A DNA stretch of 64,000 nucleotides from Streptomyces sp. NRRL S-646 (lineage in GTDB: Bacteria > Actinomycetota > Actinomycetes > Streptomycetales > Streptomycetaceae). Every line of letters starts with the position of its first letter. The first letter of the stretch is position 1. The DNA lies in NCBI RefSeq assembly GCF_000720765.1, contig NZ_JODC01000003.1:186001-250000 (forward strand), in the 5' to 3' direction. The notes under the pieces were generated by a model, which saw only the letters and a program-made list of their open reading frames with translations, was not told the DNA's origin and did no database searches. This document shows positions 16,308 to 25,853 of the stretch, piece after piece. A program made the position numbers and the translations under genes.

Positions 16308-16328
16308 GCTCCGCCGCCCGACCGCACG
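16308..16328 (+). terminator. Short GC hairpin after the Fur-family gene
   Basis: GGGCGGC and GCCGCCC form a 7-bp stem 21 bp after the stop codon. It lacks a U-tract and is a weak terminator candidate. Confidence 0.4.
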
Positions 16329-16349
16329 CCGGCAATTCTGGAAACACCG

Positions 16350-16382
16350 AGGGCCGGAATCCATTCACTGGATTCCGGCCCT
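16350..16382 (-). terminator. Terminator of the first initiator tRNA
   Basis: A perfect 14-bp inverted repeat (16350-16363 and 16369-16382) with a 5-nt loop begins 10 nt downstream of the tRNA 3' end. It can also stop the convergent Fur-family transcript. Confidence 0.75.
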
Positions 16383-16392
16383 CGGCCTTCAG

Positions 16393-16466
16393 TAGCGGGG
16401 ACAGGATTTGAACCTGCGACCTCTGGGTTATGAGCCCAGCGAGCTACCGAGCTGCTCCACCCCGCG
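16393..16466 (-). tRNA. Initiator tRNA-fMet (CAT), copy 1
   Basis: A 74-nt cloverleaf without encoded CCA. The anticodon CAT corresponds to 16430-16432. Initiator features are present: position 1 is C and faces U72, so the top of the acceptor stem is unpaired, and the anticodon stem has the three consecutive G-C pairs (GGG/CCC). It is identical to the copy at 18652-18725. Confidence 0.95.
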
Positions 16467-16520
16467 TCGATGAACGCAACGTTACGTCAGTGACGACGGC
16501 AATGGCAAATCGCTTCCTTT

Positions 16521-16605
16521 CAGCCCGTCCGGCGTTCGAGGACGAAGCCCTTCGGGCCGAACGGGGTCGAGGGGCAGAGCCCCTGGGGACGGGACGGGTA
16601 GGGGG
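16521..16605. repeat. Streptomyces-type intergenic repeat with two hairpins
   Basis: The segment from CAGCCCGTCCGGCGTTCGAG through GAAGCCCTTCGGGCC and GGGGCAGAGCCCC to GGGACGGGACGGGTAGGGG has the layout of a widespread Streptomyces intergenic repeat, as I remember it. It contains two small stem-loops. It lies between the tRNA and the 3' end of the Sel1 gene. Confidence 0.55.
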
Positions 16606-16635
16606 CGGGAACACCCGGGGCTCGCCACGGCACCC

Positions 16636-18447
16636 CTACGCCGACAGCTCCTCCCGCAGCGCATCCCGCAACCGAGTCGCCCGCTCCGAAACAGCCACCG
16701 GTCCCAGCGTCACCGCCCGCTCCGCCCACCGCTGCCCCTCCGCCAGCTCACCCCGACGCGCGTAGACCAGGGCCAGCCGCAGTGCGGCCCGCCCGTGCCC
16801 CGCGTCGGCGGCCCGCTTCCACCACACGGCCGCCTCCGGCTCGCTCCCCTCGCGGGCCAGCAGCAGCCCGAGGTTGAAGGCGCCGTTGCGGGACCCGGCC
16901 TCCGCGGCCGCCCGGTACCAGCGCGCCGCCTCCACCACGTCCCCCCGGGCGGCGGACATCATCCCGACCCGCACCTGCGCCCGCCGGTGCCCCTGGGAAG
17001 CCGCGCGCTCGTACCACTCCTCGCACTCGGTCTTCTCGTGCGCGGACTCCCCGAGCTCATGCGCGGGCGCAGGCGGCCGCCGGGCGTCCAGGACGGTCGC
17101 CAGCCGGTACGCGGCCTCCGCGCTGCCGCCTCCTGCCGCGCAACGCAGATGCCGCTCCGCCGCGCGCTCGTCCCCGCCCCGCAGCCGCGCCATGCCGACC
17201 TGCAGCGCCGCCTCCGTGTGCCCGGCGGCCGCAGCACGCTCGTACCAGCGCAGCGCGACGTCGTCCTCGGCGCGCCCGGCGTGGAGGATCCCCAGGTTGA
17301 ACGCGGCGTCCACGCTCCCGGCCTCCGCGGCCTTGGAGAACCACGGCTCGGCGCCGGTCGTGTCGCCGCCCTGGAGCAGCAGGATGGCCAGCGCGTTCGC
17401 CGCCTCGCGGTGGCCGGCGTACGCGGCGCGGCGGTACCACTGCTCGGCCTGTGCGGTCCTCCCCTGTTCGGCGCAGAGCAGCCCGAGGTTGTAGGCGCCG
17501 TTGTCGTCACCGGCGTCCATCGCCGCCCGGTACCAGCGCTCGGCGGTCTGCGTCTCCCCGCGCTCGGCGTGGAGGGCGCCGAGCGCGTTGGCGGCATTGC
17601 CGTCCCCGTCCTGCGCGGCCCTGAGCCACCACACGGCGGCGCTCTCGGTGTCGCCGGCGTCCCGCAGCAGGAAGCCCAGCGCGCAGGCGGCGCGCGCCTC
17701 GCCGTCCTTGGCGGACGTCAGATACCAGCGCCCGGCCTCCTTGAGCTCACCGCGCTTCTCCAGGATCGCGCCGAGGTGCAGGGCGGCCCGCCGGTGGCCC
17801 CGCGCGGCGGCCTGTCGGTAGAACTGCTCGGCCTGGGCCAGCAGTTCGACACCGTTGTCAGCCCCGTCCTCGCCCTGGCCGGCCGCCTTGCGGTCGAGCG
17901 CGCGCGCCAGGCGGTACGCCGCCTCCCGGTGCCCGCGCTCCGCTGCGGCCCGCATCCAGGCCTCGGCGCCGGTGTCCCCGCGGTGCTCCAGCAGATCGGC
18001 GAGCGCGTAGGCGCCAAGGGCGTGCCCCTGTTCGGCGGACTGCCGCAGCCAGTACTCGGCGGCGGGCTCGTCCCCGCGCTCGCGGTGATGACGCCCCAGT
18101 GCGTGTGCGGCCGCCGCGGACCCGGCGACGGCGGCGATGCGCCACCAGCCGGCGGCGTCGTCGGCGTATCCGCGCTGGTGGAGAAGGACTCCCAGGTTGT
18201 TGGCGGCGGCACGGTCCCCCGCGGCGGTGGCGGCACGCAGATAGGGCTCGGCTCCGTCGAGATCACCGCGGCGCAGCAGCATGGCCCCGAGGACACTCAT
18301 CGCCTCGACGTCGCCGGCTTCGGCGGCGAGCCGCTGACGAACTTCCTCGACGGCCTCCTCAGCCACCTCCCCGGCTTCGCCCGGTTCGGAAGGCTGCACA
18401 AATCGCCCTGTCTCGAACAGAGTTGCCTTGTCCCCCATAACGTCCAT
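16636..18447 (-). CDS. Sel1/TPR-repeat protein
   Basis: A 603-residue protein made almost wholly of 34-36-residue helical repeats of the form W-x-x-x-A-A-x-x-G-x-x-x-A-A-x-x-L-G-x-L (about 14-15 units). A variable acidic N-terminal ~50 residues precedes them. One unit is lengthened by an insert with G-Q-G-E-D-G-A-D-N and another by a Pro/Glu-rich insert. Such solenoids are protein-interaction scaffolds; there is no signal peptide. The ATG at 18447 has AGGTGG 7 nt upstream and is preferred over ATG 18438. The gene lies between two identical initiator tRNA genes. Confidence 0.85.
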   Translation of the reverse strand: MDVMGDKATLFETGRFVQPSEPGEAGEVAEEAVEEVRQRLAAEAGDVEAMSVLGAMLLRRGDLDGAEPYLRAATAAGDRAAANNLGVLLHQRGYADDAAGWWRIAAVAGSAAAAHALGRHHRERGDEPAAEYWLRQSAEQGHALGAYALADLLEHRGDTGAEAWMRAAAERGHREAAYRLARALDRKAAGQGEDGADNGVELLAQAEQFYRQAAARGHRRAALHLGAILEKRGELKEAGRWYLTSAKDGEARAACALGFLLRDAGDTESAAVWWLRAAQDGDGNAANALGALHAERGETQTAERWYRAAMDAGDDNGAYNLGLLCAEQGRTAQAEQWYRRAAYAGHREAANALAILLLQGGDTTGAEPWFSKAAEAGSVDAAFNLGILHAGRAEDDVALRWYERAAAAGHTEAALQVGMARLRGGDERAAERHLRCAAGGGSAEAAYRLATVLDARRPPAPAHELGESAHEKTECEEWYERAASQGHRRAQVRVGMMSAARGDVVEAARWYRAAAEAGSRNGAFNLGLLLAREGSEPEAAVWWKRAADAGHGRAALRLALVYARRGELAEGQRWAERAVTLGPVAVSERATRLRDALREELSA

Positions 18448-18610
18448 CGTCGCACCACCTGCAACCTGGGTACACCTGGTATACCGCAGCCAGTGAGGTC
18501 ACTTCAGCGTTTTGTCGACATGCCCACAGAGAGACAAGTCAAACACAGTTGTCCCAACTCCCCGAGGCGGCATGACGATCCCCCTGACCGGCACATGCGT
18601 TCGCACATCA

Positions 18611-18644
18611 CGAAGGCCCGGATCCTTGAGGATCCGGGCCTTCG
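18611..18644 (-). terminator. Terminator of the second initiator tRNA
   Basis: CGAAGGCCCGGATCC and its exact complement (18611-18625 and 18630-18644) form a 15-bp stem with a 4-nt loop, 7 nt downstream of the tRNA 3' end. Confidence 0.75.
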
Positions 18645-18651
18645 ACTGCAG

Positions 18652-18725
18652 TAGCGGGGACAGGATTTGAACCTGCGACCTCTGGGTTATGAGCCCAGCG
18701 AGCTACCGAGCTGCTCCACCCCGCG
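18652..18725 (-). tRNA. Initiator tRNA-fMet (CAT), copy 2
   Basis: Identical over all 74 nt to the gene at 16393-16466, including the C1-U72 mismatch and three G-C pairs in the anticodon stem. The flanking sequence differs apart from a few bases on each side, and it has its own terminator. Confidence 0.95.
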
Positions 18726-18766
18726 TCGTTGTGTGGCAACCGTACCACGACGCGGGGCGGGCATGA

Positions 18767-21703
18767 TCAGCCGCTGCCGGAGCTGCCGCTCGGGCTCGGA
18801 CTGCCGCTCGGACCGGGGCTGCTGCTGCTCTTGTTGCCGCCACCACCCGTCTTGCCCGCCTTGGACTGCGCGTCCTCGGCCCGCTTGAGGGCGTCCTGGA
18901 GGTCCTTCTGCGCCTGGCCGTACGCCTGCCAGTCGCCCTTCTTCAGGGCTTCCTGACCGGCGTCGAAGGCCTTCTGGGCGTCGTTCAGCGCCTGTTGGAC
19001 CGTGGGATTACTGGACGTCGGCGGTGGGGTCGTTCCCGTGTCCGACGGCGGTGTGGTCGAACTCTCCGCTCCGAAGACCTTGTTGAGGGCCTCGTCCAGG
19101 GTGTCCTCGAAGGCGGTGTTGCCTCCGTAGGTCACCAGCACCTTGCGCAGCAGCGGGTACTTGAGTCCACCACCGCGTACGTAGACCGGCTCCACGTAAA
19201 GCAGTCCTCCGTCGAGCGGCATCGTCAGCAGGTTGCCGTACTCGATGTCGGAGTCGCCGCCCTTGAGGAGCTTGATCGCCGCGGCGATGTCCTGTTCGGA
19301 GTTGAACTTGCTCTGTACCTGTTTGGGGCCGTCGACGGTCGTGCTCGTCGGCAGTTTCAGGATTCTGATCTTGCCGTAGTCACTGGTGCTCGCATCGGCG
19401 TCGACCGCCATGAACGCACTGAGGTTGTCCCGTCCGTTCGGCGTGAAGGTCGTCGTCAGCGAGAACGCCTGCGAGGACTGGCCGGGCATCTTCATGCTCA
19501 GGTAGTACGGCGGCACCGCGTTGCCCGACTTGTTGGTCGGGTCGTCCGGCACCTGCCACACCTCGCTGCCCGTGAGGAAGGTCTGCGCGTCCGTCACGTG
19601 GTAGCGGCTGAGCAGCTCGCGCTGGACCTTGAACAGGTCCTGCGGGTAACGGAAGTGGGCCTGCAGCTCGGGCTTGATGGCCGACTTCGCCTTCACCGTG
19701 CCCGGGAACGCCTTCATCCACGTCTTCAGGACGGGGTCACCGGTGTCCCACTGGTAGAGCTTGACCTCGCCGGTGTACGCGTCGACGGTCGCCTTCACCG
19801 AGTTGCGGATGTAGTTGACCTGGTTCTGCTGAGCCACCACCGCGCGGTTGGTGTTGGTCGCGGTCAGCGAGTCGGCGGTGGTGTCGCCGAGGGTCGTCCG
19901 GGAGGCGTACGGGTATCCGTTGGTCGTCGTGTAAGCGTCGACGATCCACTGGATACGGCCGTCCACCACCGCCGGATAGGCGTCGCCGTCGATGGTCAGC
20001 CAGGGCGCCACCGCCTCGACGCGCTCCTTGGGAGTGCGGTTGTACAGGATCCGCGAACCCTTGCCGATCGCCCCGGAGTAGAGCATCTGCGGCTCGTTGA
20101 ACGCGACCGCGTAGGCGGCGCGGTTGATCGGGTTGGCGAGGTTGACGCCGCTGTTGCCCTTGTAGCTGGTGGTCTTCTCGCCGCTGTCGTCGGAGTAGTC
20201 GATCTCCTGCTGGGGACCGCCGACGATCGAGTAGGTGGTGGTCTTCTCGCCGTAGTAGATCTGCTGCTTGTACTTCCCGAGGTCACCCGTGGACGGCAGG
20301 TCGGACTCGGTGAACACGGGCTGGCCGTCCTGGACCTCGGTGCCCTTGGCGGCGACCACACCGTAGCCGTGGGTGTAGCGGAAGTGGTCGTTGATCCAGT
20401 TGTTCTTCGGAATGCCGTTGAGGTTCAGCTCGCGCAGACCGATGACGGTGTCCTGCTCCTTGCCGTCCTTGCTGTAGCGGTCGACGTCCAGGTTGTTCGG
20501 GAACGCGTAGTAGTTCCTGATCTGCTGGAGCTGCTGGAAGGTGGGCGAGACGATGTTCGGGTCCAGGATGCGGATGCTGGCCGCATCGTCGACGCCGTCC
20601 CGCAGCTGGGACTTGTCCTTGGTGGTGCTCGTCCCCGAGTAGTCGGTCACCTTGGTGTCGTCGATGCCGTACGCCTCACGGGTCGCCTTGAGGTTCTTCT
20701 GGACGTACGGCGCTTCCTTGGCCTGCTCGTTGGGCTGGACCTGGAACTTCTGGACGATCGCCGGGTAGAGCCCGCCGATGAGGATCGCCGAGAGCACCAT
20801 CAGGCCGAAGCCGATCACGGGCAGCTGCCAGGTGCGGCGCCACAGGGTGGCGAAGAACAGCAGCGCGCAGATGACGGCGATGCAGAACAGGATCGTCTTC
20901 GCCGGCAGGTAGGCGTTCGCGTCGACGTACCTGAGGCCCGTCCAGTTGTCCGTCGCCTTGAAGTCGCTGGACTTGACAGCGAGGCCGTACCGGTCGAGCC
21001 AGTAGGCGACCGCCTTCAGGGCCACGAAGATGCCGAGCAGCACCGACAGATGGCCCGTCGCGGCGGCGGTGGCGCGCGCGCCCGGGGAGGTGATCCTGAG
21101 GCCGCCGTACAGGTAGTGCGTGAGCGCGGCGGCGATCAGGGAGAGGATCGCGGCGGCGAAGCCGAAGCCGAGCAGGAAGCGGTACCAGGGCAGGTCGAAG
21201 GCGTAGAAGGAGACGTCGAGGTGGAACTGCGGGTCCTTCTGGTGGAAGGGCACGCCGTTGACCCACATCAGCCAGGTGCGCCACTGGCTGGACGCCGAGG
21301 CGCCGGCGATCAGACCGACCAGGGCGGTGATCCCGAGCAACAGCCAGGTCTTGTACGGTGCGATGCCCATCCGGTAGCGGTCGAGGCTCTGCTGCTCCAT
21401 CGACATGGCGCTCAGCGGCGGTCGCAGCCGGTGTGCCAGCCAGACGTTGAAGCCGACCGCGAGGGCCATCAGCAGACCGAAGACGAAGAACAGTCCGATC
21501 TTGGTCCACAGGGTGGTGGTGAAGACGGACGAGTACTTCACGGAGCGGTACCAGAGCCAGTCCGTCCAGAAGCCCGCGAACATGGTGAACGCCATGCCGA
21601 GGACGGCAAGGACGCCCAGTGTCATGAGCAGGGTCCGGACTCGCCGGGACGGGCGGCCCACTCTGATCCGTGGCCCCGTCGGGCCTCCGCCGCGGTCCGG
21701 CAT
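18767..21703 (-). CDS. UPF0182-family large membrane protein
   Basis: A 978-residue protein. The first ~330 residues hold seven hydrophobic segments with W-T-D-W-L-W-Y after the first. The following ~550-residue region is predicted outside and is rich in Tyr, Asn and Asp. A Gln/Ala-rich helical stretch and a Ser/Gly/Pro tail end the protein. The family is universal in actinobacteria and has no assigned function. I chose ATG 21701-21703 (M-P-D-R-G-G-G) as the usual start; GTG 21724 would add seven residues and neither has a strong ribosome site. Confidence 0.9.
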   Translation of the reverse strand: MPDRGGGPTGPRIRVGRPSRRVRTLLMTLGVLAVLGMAFTMFAGFWTDWLWYRSVKYSSVFTTTLWTKIGLFFVFGLLMALAVGFNVWLAHRLRPPLSAMSMEQQSLDRYRMGIAPYKTWLLLGITALVGLIAGASASSQWRTWLMWVNGVPFHQKDPQFHLDVSFYAFDLPWYRFLLGFGFAAAILSLIAAALTHYLYGGLRITSPGARATAAATGHLSVLLGIFVALKAVAYWLDRYGLAVKSSDFKATDNWTGLRYVDANAYLPAKTILFCIAVICALLFFATLWRRTWQLPVIGFGLMVLSAILIGGLYPAIVQKFQVQPNEQAKEAPYVQKNLKATREAYGIDDTKVTDYSGTSTTKDKSQLRDGVDDAASIRILDPNIVSPTFQQLQQIRNYYAFPNNLDVDRYSKDGKEQDTVIGLRELNLNGIPKNNWINDHFRYTHGYGVVAAKGTEVQDGQPVFTESDLPSTGDLGKYKQQIYYGEKTTTYSIVGGPQQEIDYSDDSGEKTTSYKGNSGVNLANPINRAAYAVAFNEPQMLYSGAIGKGSRILYNRTPKERVEAVAPWLTIDGDAYPAVVDGRIQWIVDAYTTTNGYPYASRTTLGDTTADSLTATNTNRAVVAQQNQVNYIRNSVKATVDAYTGEVKLYQWDTGDPVLKTWMKAFPGTVKAKSAIKPELQAHFRYPQDLFKVQRELLSRYHVTDAQTFLTGSEVWQVPDDPTNKSGNAVPPYYLSMKMPGQSSQAFSLTTTFTPNGRDNLSAFMAVDADASTSDYGKIRILKLPTSTTVDGPKQVQSKFNSEQDIAAAIKLLKGGDSDIEYGNLLTMPLDGGLLYVEPVYVRGGGLKYPLLRKVLVTYGGNTAFEDTLDEALNKVFGAESSTTPPSDTGTTPPPTSSNPTVQQALNDAQKAFDAGQEALKKGDWQAYGQAQKDLQDALKRAEDAQSKAGKTGGGGNKSSSSPGPSGSPSPSGSSGSG

Positions 21704-21869
21704 CTGGAAAGCCAAGGTGCGCACCTCGAAGTCGCTGTCGGTTCGTCAGGCCCCCGCGTGTTCGTGAGCCCCTCCGTGGCCCCCCGTGATCGCGGGCCCA
21801 CACCTATGCAACTTACTCACCGTTTACTCGGTTCCCGATTCCGGCCATGAACGAGGCAGGATTGTGACC

Positions 21870-22412
21870 ATGTCCAACACTCCCATGGCAGCGAGCCCGC
21901 TCACCCGGGCCGTACTCGAGATCGACGAGTACACCTCCGGCCTCGGCTGGGACCAGCCCGCCCGCCTCTTCGCCCTTGTAGACACCGCTCGGCTGCGGTC
22001 CCAGGAACCCGCGCTCGCGGCTCAGCTGGGTCTTGCGGACGAGCCCGACACCACCGGTCTCACCCCGGTCGAGCAGGACGAGATCCCGGCCGGCAAGCCG
22101 CTGGACGAGTTCCTGGCGACGATCGCCTGGCCCGACGCGGTGGCCGGCTGCGCGCTCACGGTGGAGCGGCTGATGCTGCCGCCGTCCGCCGAGTCCCAGG
22201 TCCCCGAGGGGCTGGACGAGGCCGGGCTGGCGAAGTGGGTGGCCGGGCACCCGGACCGTCAGGAGGTCCGGATGACGGTGGCGGTGCTGCGCGACGGTGC
22301 CCGCGACTCGGCGCTGCGGCTGCGCGACAAGGACACGCCCACGGAGGTCCTCACGGGCTCCGACCTGGTCCCGGGCCTGGCTCAGGCCTTGGCCGCGACC
22401 TTCGAGGAGTAG
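21870..22412 (+). CDS. PPA1309-family conserved protein
   Basis: A 180-residue soluble protein: V-L-E-I-D-E-Y at the start, Q-P-A-R-L-F-A-L-V-D-T near residue 30, and P-D-A-V-A-G-C-A-L-T-V-E-R near residue 95. It matches a conserved actinobacterial family of unknown function found next to UPF0182 genes, as here. The ATG at 21870 is divergent from UPF0182; an upstream in-frame ATG at 21786 would reach into the promoter region. Confidence 0.8.
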   Translation: MSNTPMAASPLTRAVLEIDEYTSGLGWDQPARLFALVDTARLRSQEPALAAQLGLADEPDTTGLTPVEQDEIPAGKPLDEFLATIAWPDAVAGCALTVERLMLPPSAESQVPEGLDEAGLAKWVAGHPDRQEVRMTVAVLRDGARDSALRLRDKDTPTEVLTGSDLVPGLAQALAATFEE

Positions 22413-22431
22413 GCGGTCGTAGCCCTTTGGG

Positions 22432-23526
22432 CTACTTGGCCGTGCACTTCGGCAGGTCGGCGGTCTTTCCGGTACGGAGGTCCTTCAGCGCGCCGAGGGC
22501 GTCGTCGATGGTGTTCACCTTGACCAGGGTGAGCCCGCTGGGGGTGTCCTTGGCGGCAGCCTTGCAGTTCTCGGCGGGCGTGAGGAAGTACTGGGCGCCC
22601 TTGTTGCGTGCTCCGACCGTCTTCATCTCGATACCGCCGATCGGGCCGACCTTGCCGCTGTCGTCGATCGTCCCGGTGCCGGCCACGAACTTGCCGCCGG
22701 TCAGGTTGCCCGGGGTGAGCTTGTCGTAGATGCCGAGCGCGAACATCAGACCGGCGCTCGGCCCGCCGACGTCGGCGAGCTTGATGTCGATGGTGAACGG
22801 GAAGGTGTGATCGGTTCCCGCGGAGATCCCGACGATGGCGCGCTTCTTGCCGCTGTCGTCGGAGGTGGTGGTCGTGATCGTGATGTTCCGGGTCTTCGTG
22901 GCCGTCGTGTTCTTCTTCTCGGCGGCGGCCTGCTCCTTGGCGGGCACGATCGTGAAGTCGACCTTCTGGCCGGGCCGGTGCTTGGTCACGAGCCTGGCGA
23001 CGTCGCCGGGCTGCTTCACGGCCGTACCGTCGACGGCCTTGATCACGTCTCCGGCGTGCAGTTCGCCCTGCGCGGGCGAGCCCTTGACCACGGTCGAGAC
23101 GATCACCCAGCTCTTCACCGGGATGCCGAGTTCCTTCAGGGCGGCGACCTTGGCGCTCTCCTGGGACTGGCTGAACTCCTCGGCGTTCTCCTGGGTCGAC
23201 TGCTCCTCGGTCTTGCCGTCCGGGTAGAGCGTGTCGTGCGGCACGACCTTGCTGTCGTGGGCCAGCCAGCCGTAGACGGCCTCGACGAGGTTCATCCTGT
23301 AGTCGGCGCTGGTGACCCGCACGGTGGTCATGTTCAGGTGGCCGTCGGCCGCATAGGTCTTGCGTCCCGAGATCTGCAGCACCGGCTCGCCGTCGTGGTT
23401 CCCGAGCGTGTTGACCGTGGGTCCCGGAGACATCTCCGAGTACGGCACGGGAATGAAGACTCCCGCGCACAGGAGCGCGATCAGCATCAGGGTGGAGGCG
23501 AGCATCGTCGCGGTGCGGCGTGGCAT
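22432..23526 (-). CDS. Membrane-anchored PDZ-Lon (S16) protease, YlbL type
   Basis: A 364-residue protein with an N-terminal signal-anchor (about residues 6-24), then an extracytoplasmic PDZ domain (about 125-195, G-S-P-A-Q-G-E-L-H-A-G-D-V-I) and a Lon-type serine-lysine protease domain. The dyad is Ser257 in V-G-G-P-S-A-G and Lys302 in G-G-I-E-M-K. The family is known as YlbL and takes part in cleaving envelope or checkpoint proteins in Bacillus; its Streptomyces substrate is unknown. It converges on the PPA1309-like gene with 19 bp between stops. A small membrane gene lies 56 bp upstream on the same strand. Confidence 0.9.
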   Translation of the reverse strand: MPRRTATMLASTLMLIALLCAGVFIPVPYSEMSPGPTVNTLGNHDGEPVLQISGRKTYAADGHLNMTTVRVTSADYRMNLVEAVYGWLAHDSKVVPHDTLYPDGKTEEQSTQENAEEFSQSQESAKVAALKELGIPVKSWVIVSTVVKGSPAQGELHAGDVIKAVDGTAVKQPGDVARLVTKHRPGQKVDFTIVPAKEQAAAEKKNTTATKTRNITITTTTSDDSGKKRAIVGISAGTDHTFPFTIDIKLADVGGPSAGLMFALGIYDKLTPGNLTGGKFVAGTGTIDDSGKVGPIGGIEMKTVGARNKGAQYFLTPAENCKAAAKDTPSGLTLVKVNTIDDALGALKDLRTGKTADLPKCTAK

Positions 23527-23582
23527 GCCAAGACAGTACGGGAAGGTCCTGTCAGCGCACCGTCAGCCCCACCTCTGTCATG

Positions 23583-23747
23583 TCACGTACCGGAGTGGGG
23601 CTTCTCCATGGCCTCACGGAAGCGGGCGTAGCCGTCGAGCTCGGGCCCGTCCCCGCGGACCTTGCGGGTCCGGTTGGCCCAACTGCCCCACAGACCGGCG
23701 CCGATCGCTGCCATGAACGGAATCAACAACCACAGGAGCGCCCCCAT
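23583..23747 (-). CDS. 54-aa membrane protein
   Basis: A short gene easily missed by length cut-offs. ATG 23745-23747 is preceded by GGGAGG at good spacing. The protein starts M-G-A-L-L-W-L-L-I-P-F-M-A-A-I-G-A-G-L-W, one membrane helix, and continues into a basic/polar tail with D-G-Y-A-R-F-R-E-A-M-E-K-P. It is on the same strand as the PDZ-Lon protease gene, 56 bp away. I remember similar short proteins next to this protease in Streptomyces. Function unknown. Confidence 0.7.
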   Translation of the reverse strand: MGALLWLLIPFMAAIGAGLWGSWANRTRKVRGDGPELDGYARFREAMEKPHSGT

Positions 23748-23866
23748 GCCGACCTCCCGACCCCAGTGAGCGACCGCAAGAACTGACTGATCAGCAGATT
23801 AACCAGCCACACTGAGAACGCTGACGGCAGGGGTGCAGTTACGCAACCTGGGTGTGGCGCAGGGGT

Positions 23867-24328
23867 TCAGCAGGCCCCGACCCATTCCTCCGTGCCATCG
23901 CTGAAGGTCTGGTGCTTCCAGATCGGCACCTCGTGCTTGAGATCGTCGATCAGCTTCCGGCAGGCCTCGAAGGCCTCGCCCCGGTGCGGACACGAAACGG
24001 CGACGACCACGGCGAGATCCCCGACGGCCAGGTCACCGACCCGGTGAACGGCGGCCAGGGCACGCACCGGATGTCCGGCCACGACCTTCTCGGCGATCCG
24101 CCGCATCTCGGCCTCGGCGCTGGGGTGGCACGAATAGCCGAGCCGGTCCACATCGGATCCCCCGTCGTGGTTCCGCACGGTCCCCACGAACAGCGCGGTG
24201 CCGCCGGCGGCGTCGTCCCCGACGGCCTGGAAGACCTCGTCCAGGGAGAGCGCGGTCTCACGGACGGCGATCAGCTTGATGGGGTCCTGGGCGGCCTGCT
24301 CGCCGGGATGGTCGTTGGTGGGTGTCAT
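23867..24328 (-). CDS. moaE: Molybdopterin synthase catalytic subunit MoaE
   Basis: The large subunit of MPT synthase, which moves sulfur from MoaD thiocarboxylate to precursor Z. It is 153 residues long. V-G-T-V-R-N-H-D-G-G is the family start loop, A-V-H-R-V-G-D-L-A-V-G-D-L follows, and the catalytic region includes C-R-K-L-I-D-D-L-K and V-P-I-W-K-H-Q. ATG 24328 is the start; an earlier GTG in frame is not family-like. No moaD lies beside it. moeZ at 56.3 kb could supply the sulfur-carrier activation step for the same pathway. Confidence 0.92.
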   Translation of the reverse strand: MTPTNDHPGEQAAQDPIKLIAVRETALSLDEVFQAVGDDAAGGTALFVGTVRNHDGGSDVDRLGYSCHPSAEAEMRRIAEKVVAGHPVRALAAVHRVGDLAVGDLAVVVAVSCPHRGEAFEACRKLIDDLKHEVPIWKHQTFSDGTEEWVGAC

Positions 24329-24548
24329 GCCTCCATCGTGCCGCACGCGTCTGACAACCCGGAATACAACTTTCACCAGGCACACGCGCGTGCCCTTTTG
24401 GAGGCTCCTACAGCCACACCGAGCCTGCGGGCATTCGTGCCGCCCAGGGCGGCTCCCGACCCAGAGAAAGGCGGCACCCCGCCCGCGCCGGGCTGCGCAC
24501 CCTCACCCGCGCCCAGCCCCCCATGCCGGGCACCCTTCCGGAGCCCCC

Positions 24549-25661
24549 TCAGATGCGCCGCCGGGCCTTCCGCGCCCGCCGCACCACGGCCGCCGCCCCC
24601 AGCAGCGCCACCGTCGCACCCGCGGCCCCCGCCGCAGTCGCGTCCTTCCGCCCGAGCCGCCGCCCCGCGACCGTGTGCCGCCCGGACACCTCCTCCAGGA
24701 GCTCCGCGAGCACTTCCTCGTTGGTCCACTGCGGCCGCCAGCCCGCGTCGTGCAGGCGGCTTCCGCTGACCACCCAGGGGTACATCGTGTACGCCAGGTC
24801 CCCGGCCGGGGACGGTGTCAGGCCGATCCGGTGCAGCCGGGCCGCCGCACCAAGGGCGACAGCCGACGGCAGCTCCATCCGCCGGATCCCGCTGAGCTCC
24901 TCGACCTCCTCCTGCTCCAGCCACCCGTCGCAGCCCACCGTGAGTTCCCCGTCGACCTTCTCCAGGACGGCGTACTCCAGGGCGCTGCACAGGTCCTCGA
25001 TGTGGCAGAACTGCCAGGCGGGGCGCGATCCGGCGACGACAAGCAGCCGGGGCGACTCGAAGTACCTGGTCAGCGCGGTGTCGGTGCCTCCGACGAGTAC
25101 CGCGGGCCGTACAACGGTGACATTGAGTCCGGGGTGGGCGCGCGGCGCGCGCCGGGCGAGCCGCTCGATCTCCAGGAGGTCCCCTACGCCGGTGGCCTCG
25201 GCCGTGGCCCGCAGCTCCGCGTCCTCGGACAGCGGCAGCTCGTTGTCCGGCAGCGCCCCGTACACCATGGCGGACGTGCACAGCACGACCCGGTGGACTC
25301 CGGCCGCGGCGGCCGCGGTCAGCACGGTCTGCGTCCCTCGTACGTTGTAGGCCGTACGGGCGGCAGCGTCGGTCTCCAGATCCAGATCGAGCGCCAGGTG
25401 CACCACCACGTCGGCGCCCCGCAGCTTGTCCGCGATGGCCGGATCCCGTACGTCCAGGATGTGCCACTGCGCCCCCGCGCACTCGCCGCGCCGTTCGTCG
25501 ATGGCGATGACCTGCTTGATCTCGTCCGAGGCGACGAGCCGTTCGGTGAGCAGCGCGCCGATGCCGGAGGCGGCGCCGGTGACCGCGACGACGGGCCCGC
25601 GCGTGGCGGAATTGGTTGACTCGTTTCGCGCTGCGCGAACCTGCGGATCTGGGGAACTCAC
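24549..25661 (-). CDS. NAD(P)-dependent SDR/epimerase-like protein with C-terminal membrane anchor
   Basis: A 370-residue extended SDR. The nucleotide loop is V-T-G-A-A-S-G-I-G. Ser in L-C-T-S-A-M-V-Y-G is kept, but the usual Y-x-x-x-K pair is not obvious. The middle has V-R-P-A-V-L-V-G-G. The last ~35 residues form a hydrophobic Ala-rich helix followed by R-R-A-R-K-A-R-R-R, a likely membrane tail. GTG 25659-25661 is chosen for the GGAGA site 6 nt upstream and the family-like S-S-P-D-P-Q start. Substrate unknown. Divergent from the metalloprotease gene. Confidence 0.82.
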   Translation of the reverse strand: MSSPDPQVRAARNESTNSATRGPVVAVTGAASGIGALLTERLVASDEIKQVIAIDERRGECAGAQWHILDVRDPAIADKLRGADVVVHLALDLDLETDAAARTAYNVRGTQTVLTAAAAAGVHRVVLCTSAMVYGALPDNELPLSEDAELRATAEATGVGDLLEIERLARRAPRAHPGLNVTVVRPAVLVGGTDTALTRYFESPRLLVVAGSRPAWQFCHIEDLCSALEYAVLEKVDGELTVGCDGWLEQEEVEELSGIRRMELPSAVALGAAARLHRIGLTPSPAGDLAYTMYPWVVSGSRLHDAGWRPQWTNEEVLAELLEEVSGRHTVAGRRLGRKDATAAGAAGATVALLGAAAVVRRARKARRRI

Positions 25662-25853
25662 CGGGCGTCTCCAGCGGTTGTCTTCAGTACGAACGCGAGT
25701 GACGCGTCCGTACCAGGTGGCATCCATCCTGCCGCAGGCCAAGAGTCGGCGAAGCACCGAGGCCCGAACCGCCCATGGTGTCTACGCTGGGTGGTGTTAT
25801 CGGGCAGTCGTGCCGTCGGAGACAACCGGCGGCCTTACCAGCCGAGGAATCCC

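Noticed and set aside
16393..18725. Identical tRNA genes considered as attL/attR of an integrated element
   Set aside because: Both are complete genes with their own terminators. The interval holds only a core-type Sel1 gene and no integrase or excisionase.
18995..21850. 951-codon plus-strand frame opposite the UPF0182 gene
   Set aside because: Antisense shadow. It has low complexity, no membrane segments or family motifs, and overlaps the divergent promoter region.
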